Source: Linanthus parryae (lineage: Eukaryota > Streptophyta > Magnoliopsida > Ericales > Polemoniaceae). From it: DNA of 64,000 nt. The position numbers and the translations under genes were made by a program. How positions within the stretch are numbered: position 1 is the first letter of the stretch; every line of letters begins with the position of its first letter. The notes beneath the pieces were generated by a model, which was given only the letters and a program-made list of their open reading frames with translations, was not told the DNA's origin and made no database searches. This document shows, piece by piece, positions 1-11,480 of this stretch. The stretch spans positions 114,433,057 to 114,497,056 of the forward strand of contig JALGPY010000001.1 in the NCBI GenBank assembly GCA_023055425.1. Reading direction: 5' to 3'.

Positions 1-61
1 GATGGCACTCTTTGTAATTGTCGATAAGAAAGACGCCGTTATTGTTTGGATCCGCTTCCAT
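1..61 (-). pseudogene. Short ORF family copy, cut by window edge
   Basis: The start codon is at 61-59 on the minus strand and the frame runs off the left edge. The visible product begins MEADPNNNGV and continues with the family core (LIDNYKECH), with one residue of the usual VSFLID stretch missing. A TATA box (TATAAATA, minus strand, 141-148) and the family's TC-rich leader lie upstream. It is the counterpart of the minus-strand arm at 53196-53393. The family is not recognised and whether it is translated is unknown. Confidence 0.45.
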
Positions 62-220
62 TTCAGTGGATAACCTGAGAGTGGGAGTGAGTGTGAAATA
101 GTTATTGATGGAGTGAGGAAGATTGATACTCGGAGGGCACTATTTATAGCCTCTGTATCTAGGGTTTAGTAGGAAAGGAAATGAGAGAGATAATATCAAA
201 CACATTGAAGAAATGACAAA

Positions 221-397
221 CTAGACATGTATAAATGACATTTTTTTTTTTGCGAAAATTATAAATGTCAAAATGTAAGTGGTGTAAAGCACCACGTACA
301 ACCTGTTAACCACCTTAGGGTTGCCATCGTTGTGATGGCACTCTTTGTACTTGTCGATATGAAAGGAGACGCGGTTGTTGTTTGGCTTGTCTTCCAT
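221..397 (-). CDS. Short ORF family member, 58 residues, unknown function
   Basis: The ORF begins MEDKPNNNRVSFHIDKYKEC and ends in a hydrophobic tail that includes YVVLYTTYILTFIIF. The start at 397 is chosen because it aligns with the ATG of every other family copy and follows the conserved leader ending in TTCACTGAA. A TATA box (minus strand) lies near 461-467. The tail could be a membrane segment, or may simply be translated downstream repeat sequence. I do not recognise the family. Equivalent copies are at 39159-39314 and 53491-53727. It could be a relic rather than an expressed peptide. Confidence 0.35.
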   Translation of the reverse strand: MEDKPNNNRVSFHIDKYKECHHNDGNPKVVNRLYVVLYTTYILTFIIFAKKKMSFIHV

Positions 398-2700
398 TTC
401 AGTGAAAGAACCTGAGAGTGAGAGGGAAAGAGTGAAGAAGATTGATAGTGAGAGGTCCCTATTTATACCCGCTCCGTATAGGGATTTGTAAAAAAAGAAA
501 ATGAGAAAGGGAGAGATTGATTGAATACGTATCATGACATGCAAATAACGACGAAGTACTTTTTTTTTGCAAGTTGATCAAAGAACACCACCACAATGCT
601 TTACGCCACTCATTAACTTGCAACCAAATACAACTTTCATTTCTTCTCTTTCAACTTCGTTTGATTTTGGGTAATGGACACTAAACCTATTTGCAAAAAG
701 TATTTTGGGACACAAATCTCCTATGCAATTTTAATTTTTCACCACAACCCCATGCATATACATCTGAGACACATAACCCATGCATTATCAATTTTTCACT
801 GAAACCCATGAACTATACATATTTGAGACATTTAACCCCAAATTAATAACGGGGATCAAATTTGTAACGAAAATTCATCACGTGCTAACTCTATGGATAA
901 AGAAAAACAAGTTCAAAGACCATCACGTGCTAACTCTATGGATAACAAGCCTGGATTTGGATTTGGTGGAATTCGGGCCCAAATCCAGTGTTTGGATATT
1001 TAAAATGACAATGAATTTGATTTGGGCCAAATCCACTGTGGATTTCGCGTGGGTTAAGTGAAGAAATTCAATTCCTAAGTCCAACCCTGTAATTTCAATT
1101 TCTCTATGCACGAGAGAAGCAACTCGCGGTGGTAGTATCTCTCTTCGTCTCAGGTCGTCTTCTACATCGATCCTCACAGGTCGTCTTCTAGATCGAGTCT
1201 CACCTGGTACGTCTCTCTCTTCCTCTCTTCTTCTGTCTTACTCTTTGTGCGATCTCGTTCGTGAAGTTGTGAGTAATGCCTAGGTTCTCTCTTCGTCTCA
1301 ATCTCATATTTCGTCTCAATCTCATAGTTCGTCTCAATCTCATAGTTCGTCTCAATCTTTGATTCGTACAGATTAGGGTTTCTATTTGTAGTGATTCTCT
1401 TTGTAGTGTTGATCTGATTTTTTATCGATCTGATTTTGTTATCGATCTGATTTGTCCAAGTATAGATTAGGGTTTCACCTTATTATCATTTAATCAATGA
1501 TTGTATGTTTCTGTTTCTAGTGTGAGCTCTTTTGGGGTTCTTTTGAGGATCAGCATCAGATTGGTTAGACCCAATTTGGGATTCTCCGGCGTCTACTGCA
1601 AAACTCACCTCCGCTGTACGTTATCTCTCCACACAATCTCTTCAATTTCACACATATCTTTCTTAATCTGATGCGCAACTGAGCTTTCTTTCATTGATTA
1701 ATTTCATGTTCCTCTTCTGGGTCAATTGTGTTTTCCGATCTCCGTCGATCTTCCAAATGAAGAGCTATGTTTTTTTGTTCGGTAGACGTTTTGACATCTG
1801 GGTTTTCGATTTCAGGTTTAGTTTCTTCGTTGTGCATAAGGGTTTCCAGGCTCTGGGTTGGGTTGACTTTTTCTTGGCTTTATGTTCATATGTGTCAATG
1901 CTGGGAAGAAATTGGTCCTCATTTTCATTGTTTTAGTCTCTGATCAGATCAATTTGATGGTTCAATTGCCTGTTTACGTGTTGTGATTAGGTTTTATCTT
2001 ATCTCTCTTTGGTTATGATTGTCATAGAATCAACACCCTGTATGATCTATAAGATTAACTTCCTAACTTATTTGTTCTATCAAATCAATTTTCATGAGAT
2101 TTTAATGCCAGCAGATGAAGGTGTTTTTTTATGAAATTGATAAACCTTGTGCCTTAACACAAATAGTTGATGTGATTCCATTTATGGTTCTAGAACAAAA
2201 TACTCGTAGCTTAATGCTTATCCTTGCCACATGGGTGGTATGTAGGTGGTATAATTTCCAGTTTGAGGACAGAATTAATAGAAGTAATTGCTCGATTGAA
2301 GCCCTCTTCTGTCTTATGTGAGGGTAACTACTGATCATTATAGGTTTTAAGAGGGTAAATTGGCATTGACTGTTCGAACCAGTACAATGTCACATTAGCT
2401 CCAGTTGTAAAAGACAATATTTGGAGACTGGAGATGCTTTCTAAAATGAATGAGTTAAATGTTTAATCCGGTAAAATTTGGCGACTGGAGATGTTCTCAC
2501 GAGCTTAGGAAACACTAGAATCTATAACAAGTCCTCGGGAACTTAATTTGGACGACACTCCAAACTTAACAGTAATTTTCAAGGCAGAACTAAGAAATAA
2601 ATCAAGAGAGCAAAACAATGGAAGAATACTTCATAAGAGCTAGCATTTTTGATTGGATAAATACAATGGAATGGGAAAAGCAATGATATGAAAGAGAATG

Positions 2701-3085
2701 TTAGGCTTGCTGATTTTTCATCCAAATGCCACTGTTGTTGCAAGGAAACAAACGGAGGTAGGGGCAATTCAACTTCTCTAGGCAGATCAGTTTAGGGAAT
2801 AACCACTGTAACTTACCCCAATACATGTTCAGGTTACATAGGTTCTTCAGGCGCAACGTCTCCACATTCCATTGGCTTCTTTTTGATGATCGACCTAAAT
2901 CAAAGAAACTTCCACCTATGATGTAGAGCTTCTTCAGGTTTCCAAAATTGGTAGGGTTTAACCAACCACGAGTGACTGTTTCAGGGACACACTAAAGATC
3001 GAGTTTCTCAAGACTATCAAAAACATAATCATCTATTAGCTCCCCCAACTTTTCATATTCATCTTCTTGTTTTCTTGGTTTGGTA
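2701..3085 (-). pseudogene. NLR disease-resistance LRR fragment captured in the Harbinger element
   Basis: Read on the minus strand from about 3085 to the stop at 2703-2701, the frame gives leucine-rich-repeat text typical of the C-terminal end of plant NB-LRR proteins: KLGELIDDYVFDSLEKLDL, NFGNLKKLYIIGGSFFDLG, VETLRLKNLCNLNMYWGKLQ, WLFPKLICLEKLNCPYLRLF, then FPCNNSGIWMKNQ. One in-frame TAG (2994-2992) breaks it. No NB-ARC or coiled-coil part is present. It lies antisense to the transposase gene, in the leader region of the transposon. In intact proteins this part of the LRR helps sense effectors and hold the switch inactive; here it is a non-functional fragment. The family assignment rests on motif recognition by eye. 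Confidence 0.65.
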
Positions 3086-3601
3086 CAAGTTGTATTTGTT
3101 ACCGATTGGTGGATTATATTTGTCATAACTCCATCTGATATGTGTTTAGCTAGAGTATGGATATCATTTTGGGTTTCTTAGGTGGTTAGCCATTCCCTGC
3201 CCCATCTTGCTTCTGTTGAACAATGTCTGCAATTCATAATCTTAGCGTTTACTATAGGCATTTCCTTGTGAGTTTGGAACTCTAGTTTAATAATAGTTTT
3301 CCATCTGTTTTTTCAGTATGATTTTTTCCCTTTTGCGACAACTAGTTAAACATGAAGTAGCTTAATTAGTTTATATAGATCCCTAAAACATGCTGCCTTA
3401 GTGTAGAATATGTTTGTAGTACTTAAGCTGCCAATGTGTTATGCAGAATATGTTTGTAGTACTTATACATCAATTGTAAGTTTAAGCCTATCTTTGGGAT
3501 AAAGACACGTCTTTTGCACAAGTGAATTTCCTTAACTCGGATGTGATCAATTGTAGTATATGTTAATGATGTGATTTTGGAATTTCAGTACATATGTCAT
3601 A

Positions 3602-4988
3602 ATGGATGAAAGTACAACGAAACAACTGGCTGGACGCAAACGTATTAAAGAAGAAGTAGAAGAGGATGACGAAGAATTTATGGTTTTGTTTATGGGAGTA
3701 CTCTTGATATTTATTGGAGCTCGATATAGCCTGAAACACTCTTTAGAAAGCTCGACAAGTGGAATCAGAGAAGAAAGGATATATGCGAGAGGAATATTTT
3801 TGAGGTCGTTTCAGATTCAGTCTGTGTGTTTAGGACAACTTCGAATGTCTACACGAGTATTTGATAAATTGTGTGGTATATTGTGTTAAGATGGGGGATT
3901 GGTACCTACAAGAAATGTGACTGTTGGCGAGATGGTAACTATATTTTTGTACATCCTTGGACACGGCCACAAAAATAGTAACGTTAAAGATGTCCTTGCT
4001 CATTCTGGAGAAACAATAAGTAGGCAATTTCATACTGTGCTACTAGCTTTGTTAAATATAGGCAACAAGTTCATAAAGCAAGACTACACATCAATGGCAA
4101 TGAGTGATTCTAGCAAGTGGAAACGGTTTCAGGTACTTTTTACTGGACATTTTTGGTTAATTGAAGTATTTTATAATCTCTACTTCTAATGGTGGATTAT
4201 ATCTCTATTTTATAGGGAGTTGTTGGGGCACTTGATGGAACTCATGTTCCTCTCACGGTCCCATCAGGAGATAGAGGTCGATATAGGAACCGAAAAGGAT
4301 ATATTAGCTCTAACGTCTTGGCAGCTTGTGATTCTTATTTGAGGTTCACTTACGTATTACCTGGTTGGGAGGGATCAACATCGGACGCTCGAGTTTTGCG
4401 TGATGCGTTGCAGAGACCAAACGGTCTAAAACTTCCAAAAAGTATGTCTTATGGTCTAGTATCTTTGGATTAGGTTTATTCTATTTAAAGATAATTAACA
4501 CACACATATTTCTTTTTGTAGACAAATATTTTTTAGTCGATGCTGGGTATACGAATGGTCCTGGTATTTTGGCACCGTACAGAGGCACTCGTTATCATTT
4601 ACAGTTATGGAAAGGAAATACTCCAACTACTAGAAAAGAGCTGTTTAATCTTCGCCATTCATCCGCACGTAACGATATTGAGAGAGCATTTGGACTGTTG
4701 AAGAAGAGATGGGCCATTCTTCGTGCACCTTGTTTCTATAGTGTGAAAAGTCAAATTCGGATCATTAGTGCCTGTTGTATCCTGCATAACTTCTTACGGA
4801 ATGAGATTGTATTAGATTCAATGTTGAACGAAGTTGACGAGGAATTGGAGAACGCCCCAATAAGTGAGAGTGAGTCTAATATTGAAAATATAACTTCAGT
4901 CAATGTTACCCCAGAATGGACAGCTTTTAGAGATACTTTGGCAGCGAAGATGTTCGCTGATTTTCAGCGTCGACGCAGACATATGTAG
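3602..4988 (+). pseudogene. PIF/Harbinger (HARBI1-like) DDE transposase, one premature stop
   Basis: Three exons can be read: 3602-4132, 4216-4441 and 4522-4988, with introns GT(4133)-AG(4215) and GT(4442)-AG(4521) that keep the frame. The N-terminal part has a helix-turn-helix-like stretch (FDKLCGIL, then PTRNVTVGEMVTIFLYILG). The nuclease core shows GALDGTHV (first Asp), FLVDAGYTN (second Asp) and NDIERAFGLLKKRW (Glu), all intact. The C-terminus ends in a basic RRRRHM tail. An in-frame TAA at 3887-3889 interrupts exon 1 between KLCGILC and DGGLVPTRN. The family cuts and pastes elements at TTA/TAA sites with help from the Myb-like partner. It is probably inactive unless the stop is read through. 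Confidence 0.85.
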
Positions 4989-5973
4989 ATGATGAAAGTA
5001 ATCCTTCAATTATTTGCATAATATAATGCATAATATCATTATTTTCCTTCACATATCGTGTTGATTGGGTCTATTATTGAATCTACAGGGTTTGTTTCGG
5101 GTCTGTAATTGGTCTGATTGCAGGGATTTGGTGTAGGTGGCTGACAACGGTGCATGTGTTGTTAGCGAATTTAGAAAGTTGGTGGTCATGGTGTTGGATT
5201 TTAGAAGAAGGCAGTAGGTGGTAATTTGATTGGTTCCGGTGGAATTTCAGGGTGGTTTTGGAGGTGTTAATGGTGTCTGAATTCAGGGTTTTAGGAGTTG
5301 GATGGTGGTTGTTAGGAGGTGGAATATGTGGTGTACTGCAGTGGTATACTGCAGGTTGTGTACTGGGCATGGTGATGTAGAAGACACAAGCATGGGGCTG
5401 TTTGGTGTTTGCTGGAAATTGGGAGTGAAGGTGAAGGTGTTATACTGAGAGCAGAGGTGATGGTGATTAGTTCATGGTGAATTACCAGGTTGTTGATAAG
5501 GAGGATTTGTGGGTCTATTATTATGTAAGGTGCAGGGTGGTTTTATAGGTGAAATGGTTCAATTGATAGGGTTTAATATTGGTAAATGTAGGAGTAATTA
5601 TCCATATGCTAGACTAATGTATATGAAGCTGAAGGAGTTTCCGGTTTTTTAACTTCATTTTTCTATGACTTTTCCTGATTTTTTTCTGAAATACAACATC
5701 AAAAGAACATTATTTTTCAACCCTTTGAATAACTACTGAATGTTAATTCTGCAAAGAGCTAATGACATGTTTATTGTTATAATCTCTTTCAGCATTTCAC
5801 GCATCTGTATTACAATTTGCATAATATCATGTTCTGTTCTATTCTGCCCACCCTGCTCTCTCAATTTCAGAATAGTTATGCTATGCTTTGAATGGTCTCT
5901 TCTGCTAACTTGTTCACCGAGTGCTTAGAACTTATTATGTCCTTTAATGTTGTAAGTTACAGGTTTTTGAAAG

Positions 5974-8026
5974 ATGTCCCGGTCGTATGTAAGTTGGAAC
6001 AAGGAAATGGATCGTGCCTTAGCTACTGTTTTATATGACAAGGTAGCTCAAGGCAATAGAGTTGAGGGGAGCTTCCAAGCTGCTGCTTACCAAGCAGCTA
6101 TGGAGCACATCAACAGCTCGTTAAAGCTCAACTTAACAAGGGATAATATTAAAAACAGGTTGAAGGTTTGGACGACTCATTATACAGCTATTACTAAAAT
6201 TCAAACCAGTCTAAGTGGTATACAGTGGGACGATGTCTGAAAAATGGTGGTGGTTACCCCTGATGACTTGCCTGTCTAGAATGCATACGTGAAGGTATGT
6301 GTCTACTCTTATTTAACAGTTGTGACACTTATTCTTCTCATTTAACTGTTGGAACTTGCAAGCACAGACTTCTTCTTGTTCGTGCTCTTAGACTTAACAG
6401 TTGTGACACTATATATTGAGTGGCAGCTGGGAAACCTTTTCTTTACTTTGTGTGGAGTTATAATCTAAACAAAATTTACTATATCTTACTCGATTTCTAC
6501 AGGAGGGGAAGAAAAAGTGGATAGACAAGTATAGGTGTTCTCTACTCCTCTTTGGGAAGTGAACTCTAACTTCATAGATGAATCCATATTATGACAATAG
6601 TGATTTCATAACTCTGAAACACCATATCACGGGGTTCTTTCATGACACTTATATCTTCTCTTTCTTCTGTTTCATTACACTGGCCTCTTTTGTTTCTAGT
6701 TTTTTGGTTCATCTCGGTGAAAATGTAGTCTTCATTGATAGTATGCTTAAATATTTACCTGCTACTGTAATACTGCATTGTCAACAATCTTTAGATGAGA
6801 GACGAAATACCATCGTATACTAAAATTTTATTTTCTTCTTTTCCCCTAGTTTTCTATGACCTCCTACTGTATTGTGTATAAGGTATCGGTGTTTGTTTTC
6901 CTTGAATGAAGTTATGTGTTTGTATTAAAGAAAACAAATGGGCAAAAAGGTTAGTATTAATGTTCCTTGCCATGATTGTGTAAATAATTGTCTGCTTATT
7001 CCAAGTCTTTGAAAAATTTTGCTCCTTGAAGAATCCCAAAATGTAATAATTTCCATGGAGAGAAACACAGGGCTGCCTGTGTATTACATTTTAAATGATG
7101 CATACAAGAAACACACATCATGAAGAAAACATTGGTACTCCAATGCCTGCAGATAGAACTTACAATGCAGGGATCATGTTCAATGAACTCAGAAGTGTAC
7201 GCCTTCCGCTGACTTTCCCACGCTTCGGGAAGTTGACTTATCCCAACTTGAGCAACATCAACAACACATAATACCCAAATCATCATTAACCAAAGTCAGA
7301 ATAGGTACTGTGTGTGGGTATTAGGCTATGGCAATGGCTGGTGTTGGTCACTGTGGTTGTTTGGCCATTTATCCAATGTATGACATCTAACATTTATTTG
7401 AAAATTGAATCCGTGCTAAAATTATTTGGATAATGCTAGATATTACATCTTTTACCTGATTGCATTACAGTTTGATGCTCTATGTGATGTTCTGATAGTA
7501 ACTCATGTTACTATGTTTGGATGAAAACAGGAAAACAACAGACGTCGGTGCATACAAGAATAAGGTTATAGAAAACTGGGACGACATTGTTATGTTATGT
7601 GGTGCTGACAAACCCACGGGGACAAATGCCGAAAACTATGAGGATGCAGTTGGAGCAATGTTAGAAGAGGAGGCAGAAGTAAACTCCAGCCCAAGCGCAC
7701 AAGCACCATCAAATTCAAATACTTCAACTCATGAAGGAAAGGGAAAAAAGAGGCGTAGAAATGATCCTGTCGGCGATGTTATTGGGGAGTTAGCTGCTAC
7801 TATGAAAGAGTATTTAGTCGCAAAGAAAGCTCAGGATCAACAGCAACCCTCTGCCGAAGAGATTCACTGTGAGTTTTCAAAGGTGGTAGGGTTATCTCAA
7901 TTTGAGATTTTCAAAGCAACTCAAAGGTTGATGAGTGGCAACCCGAAAGAGTTTGAGCTGCTTAAAAGTATTCCCGATGATCAGAAATCCGAGTGGATTT
8001 GGTTTTTGCTTGACCCGAATAATTAG
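5974..8026 (+). pseudogene. Harbinger Myb/SANT-like ORF1 (DNA-binding partner), broken
   Basis: Exon 1 (5974-6294) begins MSRSYVSWNKEMDRALATVL and has a trihelix-like Myb/SANT fold (W-x-n-MD-AL, then NIKNRLKVWTTHY). In-frame stops TGA (6238-6240) and TAG (6277-6279) break it. A short exon (6503-6534, EGKKKWIDKY) and a last exon (7531-8026) restore the frame. The last exon holds VIENWDDIVMLCGADKPTG, a basic KKRRR signal and the C-terminal text MSGNPKEFELLKSIPDDQKS. In this superfamily the Myb-like protein binds the ends and carries the transposase into the nucleus. The long second intron (6535-7530) has no recognisable content. Confidence 0.75.
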
Positions 8027-8808
8027 GGTCGTGTGGGTTTCGTTGCTAATTTTAGTATGTTATGGACGAATTTTGTAAGAACTTAACTGGATGTTGGTTT
8101 GATGTTTTAACATTTTTTGTTGATTTTTAGATGTTAAGTTTTTTGTTTATCTTTTCTTGCTATTGTTAGATGTTTTAGATGTTTCAGTGGGTATAATGTC
8201 AAAACAGTTGAATGCAATCAACGACTGTTGAATTATCATGCAGTGTATTTTACCGTTTCTAGGTTTTGACAGCAACATCATGAGCTTCCTAGTGTTTGAA
8301 CTTTTTTTTTTCATGAGAATTCACCAGTACGTTGCATATGTGCCGACTTCTAAGATGCTTTTTGATAATACAGCGAGTGTGCAACTGTTCTCATGTCTAT
8401 ATCTTGTGTGAATTCAAAAATAAATTTCTTTATTTAGAAATTATCCAAACAAGAGATTTCAACTTTATGATTTAAAATTTTAGTTTATTAATAGTGTCCA
8501 AACAGGGGAATTCAAATCCGTATGGATTTCAAATTTCAGGATTTGAAATTTTTGGATTTGAAATTCAAATTCAAATCCAAATCCTGATTACCAAACGCAA
8601 CCATTAGGAATATGACCCGTTATCAATTTGGGGTTAGGTGCCCACATATGTATATTGTAGGGGTTTTAGTGGAAAATTAAAAATGTATAGCGCACAGATT
8701 ATGTCTCTTAGAAATGTATATTGTAGGGGGTTTTAGTGGGAAATTGAAAGTGTATGGGTACTTCTGTCCCAAAATGCATTTTGCATGTAGGTTTAGTGTC
8801 TATTACCC

Positions 8809-9092
8809 TTTGATTTTTTAACCCGTAACTGGGTCACTTTGTCTCGGTATTTTTGATAACAAAACGATGTAGTTTTGTGTTAACTTTTTATATTATGGTA
8901 GAGTAAGGTGTACTCTACAGGATCATGCAAAAATTATCAAATTCCTGTATCATTTTGCTAACCAAATCACCGGGACAAAATGACACAGTGAATAATATCA
9001 GAAGTAAAGTAAGCTGAAAGAGAAGAAACAGAGGTCGTATTAACTTAAATTCAAAATCTACAAAATTCTAGAGTAAAATATTACAAAATATT
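8809..9092. other. Duplicated backbone, no gene seen
   Basis: This stretch matches 40090-40365 and 54494-54772, and more weakly 19000-19260 inside unit A. It contains the repeated phrase GTGTACTCTACAGGATCATG and no credible ORF. It is useful as an anchor for aligning the duplicated units. Confidence 0.6.
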
Positions 9093-9114
9093 TGTTAGGA
9101 TTCCAATACGCGAG

Positions 9115-9153
<39 letters not shown>

Positions 9154-9591
9154 AGAGTAGGATCAAGAACACAAGAATTACGTGGTTCAATAGTTTTGAG
9201 GCTAGCTAATCTACGTCCAAACCAAACCAATTTACTGATGAGAGAAACCCGAATACAATGCACGTCGTGGACACAACGACCACGGCGGCCACCCAAAACA
9301 ACACATACACACACCCAAGATCACTCAATTGTGTCTCACACACACTAACAAAGGCTCACAATTCCAACCGTGTGTATTGCTACAAATAACACAAAAAGAT
9401 GTGCATATATATACTATTACAAGACTTGGAGCCAAATTACCTTACATAAATAATCCAAGACGAACAAGGAATTATTTCCATCCCAAATACAATTTGGAAA
9501 CATTCCACCATTAACTTTGACCCTTGCTACCAAAATAATAACTTGTTTCCAAAACCATGTGATGTTTGAATAAATAAAAGAAAACCCAACA
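9093..9591. repeat. Solo LTR, 499 bp
   Basis: It starts TGTTAGGATTCC and ends AAAACCCAACA (TG...CA), with the 5-bp target duplication ATATT at 9088-9092 and 9592-9596. Both other units show the empty site (around 40365 and 54772). There is no primer-binding site, polypurine tract or internal domain next to it, so it is best explained as a solo LTR left by recombination. A run of 37 adenines occupies 9115-9151, which is unusual so close to the 5' end of an LTR. Superfamily is undetermined. Confidence 0.8.
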
Positions 9592-9596
9592 ATATT

Positions 9597-10233
9597 AATA
9601 ATGAGGACACAAGTTGATGATTCACAAACCACCACCCAATTACGAGCCAGAGGCCGAGGTGGTCAACCCACCGCGGAGGCAGAGACGGGGTTGACTTCTC
9701 CGGTAGTTTAAGTTAGTGACTGGCGTTTGTTTTCTCTTTGTTGTCTGAGTGGTTGATTGTAGTAGGCTGGTTCTTAGTTGTTGTTGTTGTTTCATTTCTC
9801 GCAACCCGCTCCGGTGACCAACACGGTGTCACTAGACAATGGCGAGGTGGGTTAGCTGCTGTTTACATCTCTTTCATGTTTTTAACTTTAATCAAATGAA
9901 TGTGTGTGAGAACAAGAACAATGGAGAGGAACAAAATCGGAGTCATGATAGAGACAATTTTAGTGGAACTCCAAGTTTGCTCCCATACTAAGTGTTGTTT
10001 CAAACTTGCTGTTGGTTTTGCGTGGAGTTTAAAATGAGTGATAGCTCAATCGAAGAACACTTGTGACACATGCGTAACAGGGATTTCTTACCTTGTTGTT
10101 GAACTAAATGACCAAGAAAAGATGTAGAATTACAGACTTGAGTAAGAAAGGGATAAAGACAATGATAAAATGAATAGATAAAAAAGTGAAAGAGACAAAG
10201 GAGACGAGAAAAAATAATTTTTGTCATCGTAAA
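9597..10233. other. Duplicated backbone, no gene seen
   Basis: This matches 40366-41013 in unit B. In unit C the same sequence is split by the copia element (54773-54954 and 63386-63854). A short GC-richer patch near 9640-9700 has no conserved frame. No promoter or gene is supported. Confidence 0.55.
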
Positions 10234-10385
10234 TTGATACCGATGATTCCTGACCCATCCCCTAATCTGAGTCATGCTCAGCCCAATCTTCGTGGAAAGT
10301 TCCTGGATTGCCTCACTATCGCGACGCTTCATCTTCCTACCGTGCTCCTTAGAAAACTCTATTAGCTTCTCATTTTTTTTTCTCC
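10234..10385 (-). pseudogene. ZF-HD-like homeodomain fragment (unit A)
   Basis: On the minus strand the frame reads EKLIEFSKEHGRKMKRRDSE, then AIQELSTKIGLSMTQIRGWV and RNHR. This resembles the three helices of zinc-finger-homeodomain (ZF-HD) proteins, with a GL-x-x-TQ-IRGWVRNHR recognition helix. No C2H2-like zinc-finger half is found nearby and the frame decays on both sides. Related copies lie at 41014-41160 and 63855-64000. Intact family members are plant transcription factors. The match is by eye, so another homeodomain class is possible. Confidence 0.45.
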
Positions 10386-10929
10386 TTGAATCTCACTTTA
10401 TTACTCCCCCTCCTTTGTGGACACAACGTGACGATGGCTCCAGAAGAAGACCACCGATGCTCAGTTGGCGGAGGCTGCATTATCATTTTATGGTCGAGTG
10501 TCATACTCGCCCGAAACTGTGTTCTTGAATGTCAAGAACATCACATGTGAAATTACGCTAACTTTCAGAGGCCATATCTTGTTCAATACATAGTTCTTTA
10601 GAATCTCCTTTTATCCTATGTACAGCTGTGATCCACTCTGCAATTCCATGTTTGGGTTACTACAAACCTTATTCTAAATCACCCTGGGGTTGGTCTGCAA
10701 AGTGACCCCTGTGAATATGGAAGTCTGCCATGCAGGAAAATTTGACTAAAGGGTATGAAGCATTAGTGAAAACAGTCATATTTGAATGATAATATCTTGC
10801 AATGCATTCAAAGGAATTCATATCTTCTTTATTCTATGTAAAGTTGGGATTTAGTACTTCATTTCATCCTATCTCAATCATGTCCTAAAGCTCAAATCGC
10901 CCGGATATAGTCTTTTTCGTCAATTATCT

Positions 10930-11480
10930 CTATCCTTTTTGTACACTCTCAGATGGGTCATCACTATAGTGGTGTTAAACGCGTTCTTCACTACTTATAA
11001 GCGACACAAAGTTACAGTTTTATTTATCAATATGGTGCCTTACCTTTTCAAGTTTTTAAGGATGCAGATTGGGCTGACTATGCTAGCGACGGACGCAGTA
11101 CCACCGAATTCGTTGTCTTTCTGGGCCCAAGCCTATCCACTGGGCCTCGAATAAGTAGCCCACTGTCGCCCGGTCTTCTACGAAAGCCGAATATCGGGCG
11201 CTTGCCACCGCCGTGGCTAAAAATTCTTGGTTTAAATTATTGTTTTATGATTTAAAATTTTACTATTCCTGATCCTCTTATATAATGGACTGATAATTTA
11301 TCTTCCTTAGCCTTAACAACTAGTCCTCTTTTTCACGCACGTATCAAACTTGATTGCCACTACGTGCATGAAAATGCTCTCTTTCGTCAACTTAATGTCT
11401 CCTTAGTCTCAAGTGCAGATAAATCTCCGACATCTTCACCAAAAGGCTATATACCACTCACTTGAAGATCTCAAATACAA
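10930..11480 (+). pseudogene. Decayed Ty1/copia RNase H region (unit A)
   Basis: Fragments in shifting frames give YSGVKRVLHYL, DADWADYASDGRSTTEFVVF and SADKSPTSSPKGY. These correspond to the junction of reverse transcriptase and RNase H in Ty1/copia polyproteins (usual DADWAG...RRSTTG text). Many stops and frameshifts are present. Equivalent remnants are at 41700-42205 and, better preserved, at 48571-48900. Confidence 0.65.

Larger units (their letters stand above)
947..8603 (+). mobile_element. PIF/Harbinger transposon, degenerate, with captured gene fragment
   Basis: The insert carries the two genes typical of the superfamily on one strand: a DDE transposase (3602-4988) and a Myb/SANT-like gene (5974-8026). 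The right end is sharp: AT-rich subterminal repeats of GGATTTG type stop at 8603 and are followed by TTA, the usual Harbinger target duplication. The matching uninterrupted sequence at 54231-54300 confirms the insertion. The left end keeps GGATTTGGATTTGG-like terminal sequence but is rearranged. Bases 1040-1650 look like a leader or promoter, with four copies of an 18-bp TCGTCTCAATCTCATAGT-like repeat near 1291-1358. Bases 1650-2690 and 3090-3600 hold no recognisable gene. Confidence 0.75.
669..8808. mobile_element. MULE-type MITE (unit A copy) split by a Harbinger insertion
   Basis: Terminal inverted repeats of about 190 bp begin GGGTAATGGACACTAAACC and end with the complement. They are flanked by the 9-bp direct repeat TTTGATTTT at 660-668 and 8809-8817, as expected for Mutator-like insertions. 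The uninterrupted copies in the other units are 482 bp (39608-40089) and 490 bp (54004-54493). They have matching flanks, so the insertion predates the segmental duplication. No transposase belongs to it; it is non-autonomous. Confidence 0.8.

Noticed and set aside
5083..5370. 95-residue minus-strand ORF between the Harbinger genes
   Set aside because: His/Asn/Pro-rich translation of a GGTGGT-rich spacer, without conserved features.
6996..7286. Minus-strand 96-residue ORF in the Harbinger Myb-like gene intron
   Set aside because: There is no recognisable domain and no second copy. It could be a small captured fragment but nothing supports it.
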